A DNA stretch of 64,000 bases, taken from positions 806,001 to 870,000 of the forward strand of contig NZ_JAGJBY010000002.1 of the NCBI RefSeq assembly GCF_020010905.1, given 5' to 3'. Positions 53,218-61,933 of the stretch are shown here, one piece after another. The position numbers and the translations under genes are program-made. The number at the start of each line of letters is the position of its first letter. Position 1 is the first letter of the stretch. The DNA comes from Streptomyces acidiscabies (lineage in GTDB: Bacteria; Actinomycetota; Actinomycetes; Streptomycetales; Streptomycetaceae). Below the pieces are notes generated by a model that was given only the letters and a program-made list of their open reading frames with translations, was not told where the DNA came from and did not search any database.

Positions 53218-54405
53218 ATGGAATCTCCGGCCACCCAGGTCGACCCGGCGAACTCGCCGTTGGAGCCCTATCACATCTACCCGGAGGCCAAGTCCTGCCC
53301 GGTGGCGAAGGTCGGTCTGTGGAACGGCACGCCGGCGCACGTGTTCTCCGGGTATGAGGATGTGCGGACCGTGCTGCAGGACAGGCGGTTCAGCTCGGAC
53401 TCGCGCCGACCCAACTTCACCGAACTCACTCCGACGCTCCAGTCGCAGGCCGCGGCACCGCCGTTCGTACGCACCGACAATCCTGATCACCGGCGCCTGC
53501 GAGGCACCATCGCACGCGAGTTCCTGCCCAAGCACATCGAGCTGCTGCGCCCCGCGATCCGCGAGATCGTCCAGGGTGTGCTCGACGGGCTCGCCGAGAC
53601 CGCGCCTCCCCAGGACATGCTCGAGGCCTTCGCCGTACCGGTCGCGTCCGCGACCGTCTTCCGGCTGCTGGGGATTCCGGCCGAGGACCGCGCGTTGCTC
53701 ACCCGATGCGTCAAGGGCGTGGTCTCGGCGGTGGGGAGCGAGGACGAAGGTGCCGAGGTGTTCCGGACACTCGGCGAGTACATCGGCGGGCTCGTCCAGG
53801 ACCCCTCCGAACTGCCCGAGGACAGCCTGATCCGGCGCCTGGTGACGGGCCCGTACCAGGAGAAGCAGCTCACCTTCCACGAGACCATCGGCGTGATCCT
53901 CATGCTCATCGTCGGGGGCTACGACACGACGGCCAGCACCATCTCGCTGTCCTTGGTGAGTTATGCACTGCAGCCGGAGAAGTTCTCCGTCGTCCACGAA
54001 CACCCGGAGCGGATACCCCTGCTCGTCGAGGAGTTGCTGCGCTATCACACCGTCTCGCAGCTCGGACTGGGCAGGATCGCCACCGAGGACGTCGAGGTGG
54101 GCGGCGTCACGGTGCGGGCCGGCCAGATGGTGGTGGCGGCGCTCCCCCTGGCCAACCGGGACGAGAGTGTCTTCCCGAACCCGGACGAACTCGACTTCGA
54201 CCGCCCGTCCGTGCCCCATGTCGGCTTCGGTTACGGACCCCACCAGTGCGTCGGCCAGGCACTGGCCCGAGTCGAACTCCAGGAGGCCATTCCCGCGGTG
54301 ATCCGACGGCTGCCCGGCATGCGGCTCGCCTGCGCTCTGGAAGACCTGCCGTTCCGGCACGACATGGCCACCTACGGCATCCATGAGCTGCCCATGACCT
54401 GGTGA
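53218..54405 (+). CDS. txtC: cytochrome P450 hydroxylase TxtC
   Basis: 395 residues; hydroxylates the cyclic dipeptide to give thaxtomin A. The heme Cys344 is in FGYGPHQCVGQALARVE. The I-helix is normal, LIVGGYDTTAS, and ExxR is in VEELLRYHTVSQ. The ATG at 53218 follows GGAAA with a suitable gap, and 395 residues is the length I recall for TxtC. A 66-base longer frame exists but overlaps the FAD-oxidase remnant. It is 760 bases from txtH, so it may have its own promoter. Confidence 0.95.
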   Translation: MESPATQVDPANSPLEPYHIYPEAKSCPVAKVGLWNGTPAHVFSGYEDVRTVLQDRRFSSDSRRPNFTELTPTLQSQAAAPPFVRTDNPDHRRLRGTIAREFLPKHIELLRPAIREIVQGVLDGLAETAPPQDMLEAFAVPVASATVFRLLGIPAEDRALLTRCVKGVVSAVGSEDEGAEVFRTLGEYIGGLVQDPSELPEDSLIRRLVTGPYQEKQLTFHETIGVILMLIVGGYDTTASTISLSLVSYALQPEKFSVVHEHPERIPLLVEELLRYHTVSQLGLGRIATEDVEVGGVTVRAGQMVVAALPLANRDESVFPNPDELDFDRPSVPHVGFGYGPHQCVGQALARVELQEAIPAVIRRLPGMRLACALEDLPFRHDMATYGIHELPMTW

Positions 54406-54623
54406 CCGGGCCTGCCGCGAGGCGAGCACCAGTGTCACGTGCCTACGACGCGTCGGCCGAGGGAGCAGCGCAGCGGGCGGTCATACCGGCGCGCCCGCCT
54501 CTCGGCGTCGCTCGAATCCTGGTTCTGGATCACTATCAGTGCCAGGGCCACGGAGGGCCGACAGTGACCCACTTGGTGATCTTCGCCCGAACCTGATCTT
54601 GATCTGAGGTCAGGAGGGAGAGG

Positions 54624-54800
54624 GTGATCTGCGTGGAGGACTGGGCGGAGATTCGCAGGCTGCACCGGGCCGAGCAGATGCAGGTCCGGGCGATCGCGAG
54701 GCATCTGGGCATCTCGAAGAACACGGTCAAGCGGGCATTGGCCAGCGACCGGCCGCCGAAGTGCGAGCGTCCGGCCAAGGGCTCGGTGGTCGACGCCGTC
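54624..54800 (+). pseudogene. truncated IS21-family IstA
   Basis: Reads VEDWAEIRRLHRAEQMQVRA followed by IARHLGISKNTVKRALASDR, the N-terminal helix-turn-helix of IstA. The match continues to RPAKGSVVDAVE and then stops being IstA-like; the frame ends at 54845. Only about 60 of more than 400 residues remain. It marks the right edge of the txt region and lies just before repeat copy B. Confidence 0.8.
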
Positions 54801-54930
54801 GAGGTAGAAGACGGTCCTCGGGGGGCCGTGCTGATTCTGTGCTGACTGGAATCTCTCAGAACCCCGTTTACGCAGGTGAGAGCCTTACTGTTAACGTTCC
54901 GGTTCAACGTGTGAGCGGATGAAACAACAC

Positions 54931-54995
54931 CACGTTGCTGATCTGGCAAATATGCAGGTCAGGTGGGGTCGGCTCCTCCGGGGGTCGGCCCCTTT
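54931..54995 (+). other. structured repeat, copy B
   Basis: Same layout as copy A at 34856. The first hairpin is formed by TGATCTG and CAGGTCA with the loop GCAAATATG (54939-54961). The second, 54965-54992, is again a 12-bp GGGG..CCCC stem, this time with the loop TCCG, followed by TTTG. The stem sequence is shifted by one base relative to copy A yet stays fully paired. It lies about 85 bases after the end of the IstA remnant frame and 218 bases before the helicase gene. Confidence 0.7.
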
Positions 54996-55212
54996 GTCCG
55001 ACCGCGCAAGCGGCCCTGATGCCGGCCTCGTCGGATGTGTAGCGACGGCTTCACTCTCCGCAGCGTTGCCCGTAAAATTCCTCGCTCAGGGGGGTGACGG
55101 GAATTCCCTGGCACGGGAGAGGGCTGAGGCCCTCGATCCTGGGCCCGGGGAAGGCGCGGGGGGCGTGTCCGTGTCCGGTCCGCTCCCGAGGTGACGAGAT
55201 CCAGGGAACAGT
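54996..55212. other. promoter region of the helicase gene
   Basis: No gene. A short GC-rich run and a GTG pair at 55211-55215 precede the DUF4011 gene; the promoter is not obvious. Confidence 0.35.
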
Positions 55213-58200
55213 GTGACGACTCCGGGTGCCTTCGGCGGGGGAACCGACCTTGAGCGGTTCAAGGCGAAGCTGGCGGGATGGCGGACGTCCCTGGTCGATC
55301 TGAGCGGGCGCAACCGTCTGCTGAACTTCCGGCACACCCGGTCGGCGACCTTGGAGATCTCGTACCCCACGGCTGAGGAGCTGGTCGAGAAGATCGAATC
55401 GGGCTGGGACTTCGCCGTTCTCCCCGACGAGGAGCCGGAGCCCGCCGACGGGGAGCCCGGGGCGACCGGCGAGGACTCACCGGCGAAGGCGCTGCCGACC
55501 GCTCGGCGCGGCGGGATCGTGACCCAGAAGACCACGAACCCCGCACTCCTTCGCGCGCTGCGCACCCTGCGCGGCAAGTCGACGCAGCTCTTCAACGACT
55601 ACGGTCTGTGGACGCTGAACCTCGGTGTGGGCATGGTCCGTTGGCGGGAGGACGGAGCGGAGTCCACCAGCGACGCACCACTGGTCCTGCTGCCGGTCCG
55701 GATCGAACGGACGGCCGCCGGACGGGTACGGCTCAGGCTCAACGACGACGAGGACGCCAAGTTCAACCCGGCGCTGCGGGTGAAGCTGGAGCAGTTCCAC
55801 ATCGACTGGAGCCTGGTGAGCGACCAGGACCCGCTGGACGTACCCGGAGTGCTCGCCGCCGCGGCCGACGCCGTCTCGGGCAAGAGCGGCTGGGAGGTCT
55901 CACCCCGTGTGGTGCTCGCCCTGTTCGCGTCCCACAAGGAGTCGATGTACCAGGATCTGCTGGACAACGAGGCGGACGTCCTCGCCAGCGACCTGGTGCG
56001 CGCGGTGGCCCTCGGCCCGGGCGCGAACCTCGCCGCCGACCGTTTCTCCTTCGAGGAACTCGACCTCGACCGCATCGACGAACTGAGCCCGCCGGAGGAC
56101 AGCCCGCTGGTGCTCGACGCCGACGCGTCCCAGCGTCAGGCGGTGGCCGCTGCCGTGGCCGGCCGCTCCTTCGTGCTGGACGGCCCTCCCGGCACCGGCA
56201 AGAGCCAGACCATCACCAACATGATCGCGGGCCTCATGCACGCCGGCCGCAGCGTGCTGTTCGTCAGTGAGAAGGCGGCGGCCCTCGACGTGGTGCTCGA
56301 CCGGCTGCGTTCGGTGGGTCTTGATTCGTACGCCCTTGCCCTGCACAGTCACAACACGAGCCGCAAGGCCGTGGCCCAGGAGCTCGGCCGCGCCCTGCTG
56401 GAGGAGCCCCGAGCACCTCAGCTCTCGCAGGAGGCCGTGTCACAGGTCCGTGAGACACGGCAGGCACTCAGCGGTTACGCCGATGCCATGAACGAGGTCC
56501 GTGAGCCGCTGGGACAGACCCTGCACGACGCCATAGGGAGGTTCGGCCGACTGGCCGACGCTCCCGTGGTGTACCAGACCCATGCCTTCCGCGCCGACCG
56601 GCTCAGCGCCCGGGACCTGCGTCTGATCGTCGAAGCGACGCAGACGATCGCCGAGGCATGGGAAGCGGTCGCCGATCCGGTCTTCCCCTGGCGGGAGCTC
56701 CGTCCCGAAGGGCCGTACCCGCGCCCGGCCCTGGAACAGGCCATCGCCGCACGCGAGGGCCTGGTGACGGCCCTGGCCCGCTACGACGACCTGGCGCCCG
56801 GCGCCGGACCGGTGCACGACCGGGCCGGTGTCGAACGGCTCGTCACCCTGATCGGCCTTCTCGATTCCCGCAGCCCCGTACCGGAGACCTGGCTGACCAC
56901 GGACGACTTCGCCGTCACCGTGAACGACAAGGTCGACGCGTTCAAGACGGATCTGCGCAGAGTGCGGCGCAGCCGTGACGAGGCGCGGGCGGAGGCGGGC
57001 GAGCGCTGGTCGGAGCTCTCACGCACGCTGACGTGGGAACCCGACGACGCCGAGCGGGCGTTGGCCATGCTGACGCCGCCCGGCGCCGACCCGGCGGGTC
57101 TCACCGAGACACGGGCCCGTGAACTGGCCCGGGAGTTCGAGAACGCGTCGGACAGACTGCGGCGCACACATCAGGACGTCGCGGACCTCGGCACCCGGAC
57201 CGGTGTCGACGTACCGAAGACGCTCGCGGCCGTACACGCCCTGTGCGACGTCGTCGCCCTCGCAGGTACGGACCACCGACCGCTGGAGGGATGGCTGGCA
57301 CCGGACGGCGCGGCCGAGGCCGAGAGCGCTGCCGTCGCCGTCGTCGCGGACGCGCTGGACGCGTTCTTCACCCGGCGTGAACAGGTGCTGGCCGCGCGAG
57401 CGCTCGCCTCGGCCGAAGCGGGCCCCGGCTGGGCCGACCTGGGATCCGGACCGAGCGCACGGCAACCGGAGAACGAACAGGCACTCGCCGGCCTCGTACC
57501 GCCAGGACTGGACCTCACCGGTCTCACCCGCCGCAGGGCCGCCCGACTCGCGGACCGGTTCGAGTCCCTGGCCCGTACGGTGGAGTCGGCCGGACGGCAC
57601 GCGGACTCGGCCGCGGCGCTGCTCGGCTGTGCCCGCCCGGCGACGACGGCCGCGGCCGACGACATCGCCGCACTGGTCGGGACCGCCACAGCCCCCGACC
57701 GGACGCCGGCCGGATGGCTCGACCCGGCCGAACGCGCCCGTTCCCGGTCCGCCGTCGGAGAGATAGCCGATGCGGCACTGAAGCTGGACGCGGCGCAGGC
57801 GGCGGCACGAGACACGTTCACACCCCGCACCGCGACCTTCACCGAGCTGCCCGAGGCGGCCCGGCGCCTCATGGACGGGGCCCGAGGCATCGGCGGACTG
57901 CTCTCCGGCACCGTCCGGGCCGACCGCAAGCTCGTCGCGGGCCTGACACACAAAGGCTCATGGCACAGCGACCTGTACGACAAGCTGCCGCTGGCCGTCG
58001 CCTGGTACACCGCCCGTGCCCGGCTGCGCGCACTCGCCGTGGACCACGCCGACGTACTGGGGCCCTACGCCACCGGCCCGGACGGTGAACTGCCGGACGT
58101 GACCGGCGCACGCGAAGCCCTCGCACACGCCGAGACCGTCCACCGTCTCGCGCCGGACACCGTCGCGGACCCCTCCTGCCGCAGCCTCCTCGCCGCACAG

Positions 58201-61200
58201 TTGGCCCACGGCAGCACTGCCGCCCCGCAACTGCTGGCGCAGGGTACGGAACTCCGTCGCGAACTGTCCGTATGGCAGCAGGAGTCGGACCGGGCGGAGC
58301 TGGCGCCGTACGCGACCGACCTCACGAAGCGTCGCCTCGCGGACGTGGCCGGTTGGCTGCGTGCCCACCTGGCCCCGTTGCGCCAGGCGGACCGGCTCGT
58401 GGAGACGGTCACGTCCACCGGCCGAGGCGACAGCGACCCGGACTTCGAGCACACGGTCGCCACCGCACGGGCCGCTCTCCTCGCCGCCCACGCCGCACAG
58501 CGCGAGACAGCCGCCTTCGCGGCACAGGAGGACACCGACCGCGCACTCCTGGGCCCCTGGTACCGGGCCCTGGACACGGATCCCGCGGACCTGGACACGG
58601 ACATCGCCGAGTACCACGGGGTGGGACGGCTCCTGCGCTCGGCGCGCGACATGCTCCGCCACCGGCAGGGCCCCGCCACCACGGAACGCGAGCTGCTCGG
58701 TCCGTACGCGACACCGGGACGTATCGACACGGCGGCACTGCGAGCCGCCCTGGACGCCGCGGGCACGGTCGCCCGCCTCGTCCCCGAGACCCTGGCGGAT
58801 CCCGGACGGCGAGCACGGCTGAGCGAGACCCTGGCGGCAGGCCGACAGGTCCCGTACGACCTGCTGCGCCAGGCGGGCACGGTACGTACGGAGCTCGACC
58901 GTTGGAGCGAAAACGCGCGTCGGCCGCACCTGGCCACCGTGGCGCCCGTCCTCGCGGAGCGCTCGCTGGACGAGATCGCACTCTGGCTGCGCGTCCACGT
59001 GGAGCCCTTCGAAGAAGCGGCCGAGCTTGTGCACGCGGTGGCACGCGTCACCGAGAGACCGGGGGACGGTCTGACTCTCACCGCTGCACGGGCCGCGGTC
59101 CGGGCCGTGGCTGATGCCCGTGCGGCGGAAGAGGAGTTCGAGCTGCGGGACGCCGGCCACCGCACTCTGCTCGGCGAGCTGTACCGAGGCGCCGACACAA
59201 AGTGGGACACCGTGCGGGACGCGGTCGACTGGGCTCAGAGGGTCCGGCGTACCGCGCACGGCGGCAGCGCCGGTCCCTTGACCGAGGCAGCCGCCCGCAC
59301 GATGCTGAGCGCGCCCGCCGACCCGTCGACGACGGTGCGCCGCGACGAGTGGCAGCGCCAGAGCGACGTCCTCGCCGACTGCTTCGAGCCGCAGCGAGCA
59401 GATCGGGTACGCCGGGAACTGGGGACCTCGCTGTCCTCGGCCGGAGACCTGCTGTCTCGCCTCGACCGTGACCCGTACGGTCCGGAGGCGTGGACTTCCT
59501 GCGCGCAGGGCCTGGCCACGCTGCGCGCGTACCGTCTCGACGGGCTGCCCGAACAGCTCGCTCAGCGCGGTGTCTCCGCCGCCGGCTTCCCGTCCGCCGT
59601 GGAACGAGCCGTCCTCACCGCCTGGATCGACCATCAGCTCGCCACGGACGCACGGCTCACACCCATGCGGGCCGTGGAACGCGACCAGTTGGTGGATCGC
59701 TTCCGCACCGTGGACCGCGACCTCGTCGCGGCGGCCCATGCCGAGGTCATCGCGGCCTGCAACAGTCGTCGCCCGCGCGGTACTTCGATGGGGCCGACGG
59801 CGGTGATCCGCAGCGAGGCGGAGAAACAGCGCCGCCACATGCCGGTCCGCGTCCTCCTGGACCGGACACGCCATGTGGTCCACCGCATCAAGCCCTGCTT
59901 CATGATGAGCCCCCTGACGGTGAGCCAGTTCCTGCCGTCCGACTTCCGCTTCGACGTGGTCATCTTCGACGAGGCGTCCCAGGTGCTGCCGCAGGACGCC
60001 GTCAACTCGGTCTACCGAGGCAGATCTCTGATCGTGGCGGGCGACAAGAAGCAGCTGCCGCCCACGTCGTTCTTCAGCGCGACCTCGGGCAGCGACGAGG
60101 ACGACGAGTGGGACGACGACGCCGCCGACGGCTTCGAGTCGATCCTCGACGCCTGCAAGGCGAGCGGCGTCCTGCGCAGCCTCTCGCTGCGCTGGCACTA
60201 CCGCAGCCGGCACGAGAACCTCATCGCCTTCAGCAACCACGACTTCTACTCCGACGCACCGATGGTGACGTTCCCCGGCGCACTGGAGGAGAGCCCGGAC
60301 GCCGGCGTCGAGTTCTTCAAGGCCCACGGCGTGTACGACCGGGGCGGACGCAAGGACAACCCGGGCGAGGCGGCCTTCGTCGCCCAGCGCGTCATGCACC
60401 ACTTCGCCACCCGGCCCGGCCGCACGCTCGGCGTCGTGGCACTGTCGAAGCCTCAGGCGGAAGCCATCGAGGAAGCGGTGCAGAAGGCCCGCGCGGCCCG
60501 GCCCGACCTGGAACGCTTCTTCACGGAGGACCGCCTCGGCGGATTCTTCGTCAAGAACCTGGAGACCGTCCAGGGAGACGAGCGCGACGTCATCATCCTC
60601 TCGGTCGGCTACGGCCCCGACGCGCAGGGCAGGCTGCGGCAGGAGTTCGGTCCCATCAACCGGGAGGGCGGCTGGCGGCGGCTCAACGTGGCCGTGACCC
60701 GGGCCCGCCGCCGCATGGAGGTCGTCGCTTCCTTCCACGGCGGTGACCTGCCGGAGAGCCCGAACTACAGCGTGCGCGAGCTGAAGCGCTACCTGGAGTA
60801 CGCACAGCACGGCCCGCAGATCCTCGCGACGGACGCCGCCGACCCGGACGCACAGCCGGAGAGCCCCTTCGAGGAGGAGGTCGTCGACGTACTGCGCGAC
60901 TGGGGATACTCCGTGCAGCCGCAGGTCGGCGTCGCGGGCTTCCGCATCGACATGGCCGTACGCCACCCCGCCGCCGTCGGTACCTACGCGCTGGGCATCG
61001 AGTGCGACGGCGCCATGTACCACTCCTCCAGGGCCGCCCGCGACCGTGACCGGCTGCGTGAGTCCGTCCTGCGCGACCTGGGCTGGAACCTGCACCGGAT
61101 CTGGGGCACGGACTGGTACCGCAACCGGCGGGAGGCGATGGCACGGCTGCGTACGGCGGTGGAGGCGGCGTGTGCGCGGGATCCGCACGGTGTGCGGGAG

Positions 61201-61920
61201 GCGCTGGCTGCGGACTCCGCTGCTGTCGCATCAGCGCCCGGTGGGCATGAGCGGGACACCGAGCCGCCGTCCGGCTCTGCTGTCTCGTACGCGCCGGTCA
61301 TGGCCGAGGGGCCGGTGTCGTGGAGCCGCCCCTACCGGGACGTGGCGCGGGACAGCCTGGTGGAGCTGAGGGTGCAGGCGTGCCGGAGCCGCGGGTTGCC
61401 GTCGGACATCGAGCTCCAGGACCCGGAGGCCGGTCAAGCGGTTGCCGACGTGGCGCTGAGCGTTGTCGACGTCGAGGGCCCGGTCGAGCATGAGGTCATC
61501 CTCACGAGGGTTCGGACCGCGTGGGAGATCAGCCGTTCGGGCCAGGTGGTCCAGGACCGCATCGGACGAGCTCTCAGCCGCCTCGCCAGGCAGGGCCGGA
61601 TCACGCGGGACGGCTCCACGTACGACCTCCCCGGCCGTGACGTGGCGTTCGCCCGGACCCCCACGGCGTCCTGCGAGCGCAAGGTCGGCCAGGTGCCGGC
61701 GGTCGAGCGGCGTCTCGTCGTACACAGGATGGTCGAGGAGAGCCCGGGCGTGCCGCGTGAGGAACTGCTGCGTGAGGTGGCGCGCTTCTTCGGATGGTCC
61801 CGCCTCGGCTCCGAGATCCGGGACGCGCTGACGGGGGACATCGACGCGCTCGTCGCGGCCGGGGGGTTGGCGGAGCACGGGGGCGGGCTGGTTCTGGCGG
61901 ACGACGGGACGGAGGGCTGA
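55213..61920 (+). CDS. DUF4011/SF1 helicase/Vsr-like nuclease/DUF3320 protein
   Basis: 2235 residues. Domain order: DUF4011 (about 10-280, LVDLSGRNRLLNFRHT), a helicase core with Walker A GPPGTGKSQTI at 324 and Walker B VVIFDEASQ at 1582-1590, plus AGDKKQLPPTSFF, WHYRSRHENLIAFSN and QGDERDVIILSVGYG, RRLNVAVTRARRRMEV (SF1 motifs). A long insertion, about 400-1500, has repeated Ala/Arg-rich helices. From about 1886 follows a Vsr/MTES_1575-like nuclease (FEEEVVDVLRDWGY, GFRIDMAV, ALGIECDGAMYHSS), then DUF3320 to the end. Similar single-gene proteins are reported in phage-defence surveys; that role is inferred. GTG start. Confidence 0.85.
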   Translation: MTTPGAFGGGTDLERFKAKLAGWRTSLVDLSGRNRLLNFRHTRSATLEISYPTAEELVEKIESGWDFAVLPDEEPEPADGEPGATGEDSPAKALPTARRGGIVTQKTTNPALLRALRTLRGKSTQLFNDYGLWTLNLGVGMVRWREDGAESTSDAPLVLLPVRIERTAAGRVRLRLNDDEDAKFNPALRVKLEQFHIDWSLVSDQDPLDVPGVLAAAADAVSGKSGWEVSPRVVLALFASHKESMYQDLLDNEADVLASDLVRAVALGPGANLAADRFSFEELDLDRIDELSPPEDSPLVLDADASQRQAVAAAVAGRSFVLDGPPGTGKSQTITNMIAGLMHAGRSVLFVSEKAAALDVVLDRLRSVGLDSYALALHSHNTSRKAVAQELGRALLEEPRAPQLSQEAVSQVRETRQALSGYADAMNEVREPLGQTLHDAIGRFGRLADAPVVYQTHAFRADRLSARDLRLIVEATQTIAEAWEAVADPVFPWRELRPEGPYPRPALEQAIAAREGLVTALARYDDLAPGAGPVHDRAGVERLVTLIGLLDSRSPVPETWLTTDDFAVTVNDKVDAFKTDLRRVRRSRDEARAEAGERWSELSRTLTWEPDDAERALAMLTPPGADPAGLTETRARELAREFENASDRLRRTHQDVADLGTRTGVDVPKTLAAVHALCDVVALAGTDHRPLEGWLAPDGAAEAESAAVAVVADALDAFFTRREQVLAARALASAEAGPGWADLGSGPSARQPENEQALAGLVPPGLDLTGLTRRRAARLADRFESLARTVESAGRHADSAAALLGCARPATTAAADDIAALVGTATAPDRTPAGWLDPAERARSRSAVGEIADAALKLDAAQAAARDTFTPRTATFTELPEAARRLMDGARGIGGLLSGTVRADRKLVAGLTHKGSWHSDLYDKLPLAVAWYTARARLRALAVDHADVLGPYATGPDGELPDVTGAREALAHAETVHRLAPDTVADPSCRSLLAAQLAHGSTAAPQLLAQGTELRRELSVWQQESDRAELAPYATDLTKRRLADVAGWLRAHLAPLRQADRLVETVTSTGRGDSDPDFEHTVATARAALLAAHAAQRETAAFAAQEDTDRALLGPWYRALDTDPADLDTDIAEYHGVGRLLRSARDMLRHRQGPATTERELLGPYATPGRIDTAALRAALDAAGTVARLVPETLADPGRRARLSETLAAGRQVPYDLLRQAGTVRTELDRWSENARRPHLATVAPVLAERSLDEIALWLRVHVEPFEEAAELVHAVARVTERPGDGLTLTAARAAVRAVADARAAEEEFELRDAGHRTLLGELYRGADTKWDTVRDAVDWAQRVRRTAHGGSAGPLTEAAARTMLSAPADPSTTVRRDEWQRQSDVLADCFEPQRADRVRRELGTSLSSAGDLLSRLDRDPYGPEAWTSCAQGLATLRAYRLDGLPEQLAQRGVSAAGFPSAVERAVLTAWIDHQLATDARLTPMRAVERDQLVDRFRTVDRDLVAAAHAEVIAACNSRRPRGTSMGPTAVIRSEAEKQRRHMPVRVLLDRTRHVVHRIKPCFMMSPLTVSQFLPSDFRFDVVIFDEASQVLPQDAVNSVYRGRSLIVAGDKKQLPPTSFFSATSGSDEDDEWDDDAADGFESILDACKASGVLRSLSLRWHYRSRHENLIAFSNHDFYSDAPMVTFPGALEESPDAGVEFFKAHGVYDRGGRKDNPGEAAFVAQRVMHHFATRPGRTLGVVALSKPQAEAIEEAVQKARAARPDLERFFTEDRLGGFFVKNLETVQGDERDVIILSVGYGPDAQGRLRQEFGPINREGGWRRLNVAVTRARRRMEVVASFHGGDLPESPNYSVRELKRYLEYAQHGPQILATDAADPDAQPESPFEEEVVDVLRDWGYSVQPQVGVAGFRIDMAVRHPAAVGTYALGIECDGAMYHSSRAARDRDRLRESVLRDLGWNLHRIWGTDWYRNRREAMARLRTAVEAACARDPHGVREALAADSAAVASAPGGHERDTEPPSGSAVSYAPVMAEGPVSWSRPYRDVARDSLVELRVQACRSRGLPSDIELQDPEAGQAVADVALSVVDVEGPVEHEVILTRVRTAWEISRSGQVVQDRIGRALSRLARQGRITRDGSTYDLPGRDVAFARTPTASCERKVGQVPAVERRLVVHRMVEESPGVPREELLREVARFFGWSRLGSEIRDALTGDIDALVAAGGLAEHGGGLVLADDGTEG

Positions 61921-61933
61921 CCGCCGGTGCGGC

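Noticed and set aside
34841..55212. integrative conjugative element carrying txt
   Set aside because: No integrase, replication or transfer gene is visible in the island, and I did not see the TTCATGAA attachment sequence known from scab islands. The flanking repeats are only about 75 percent alike.
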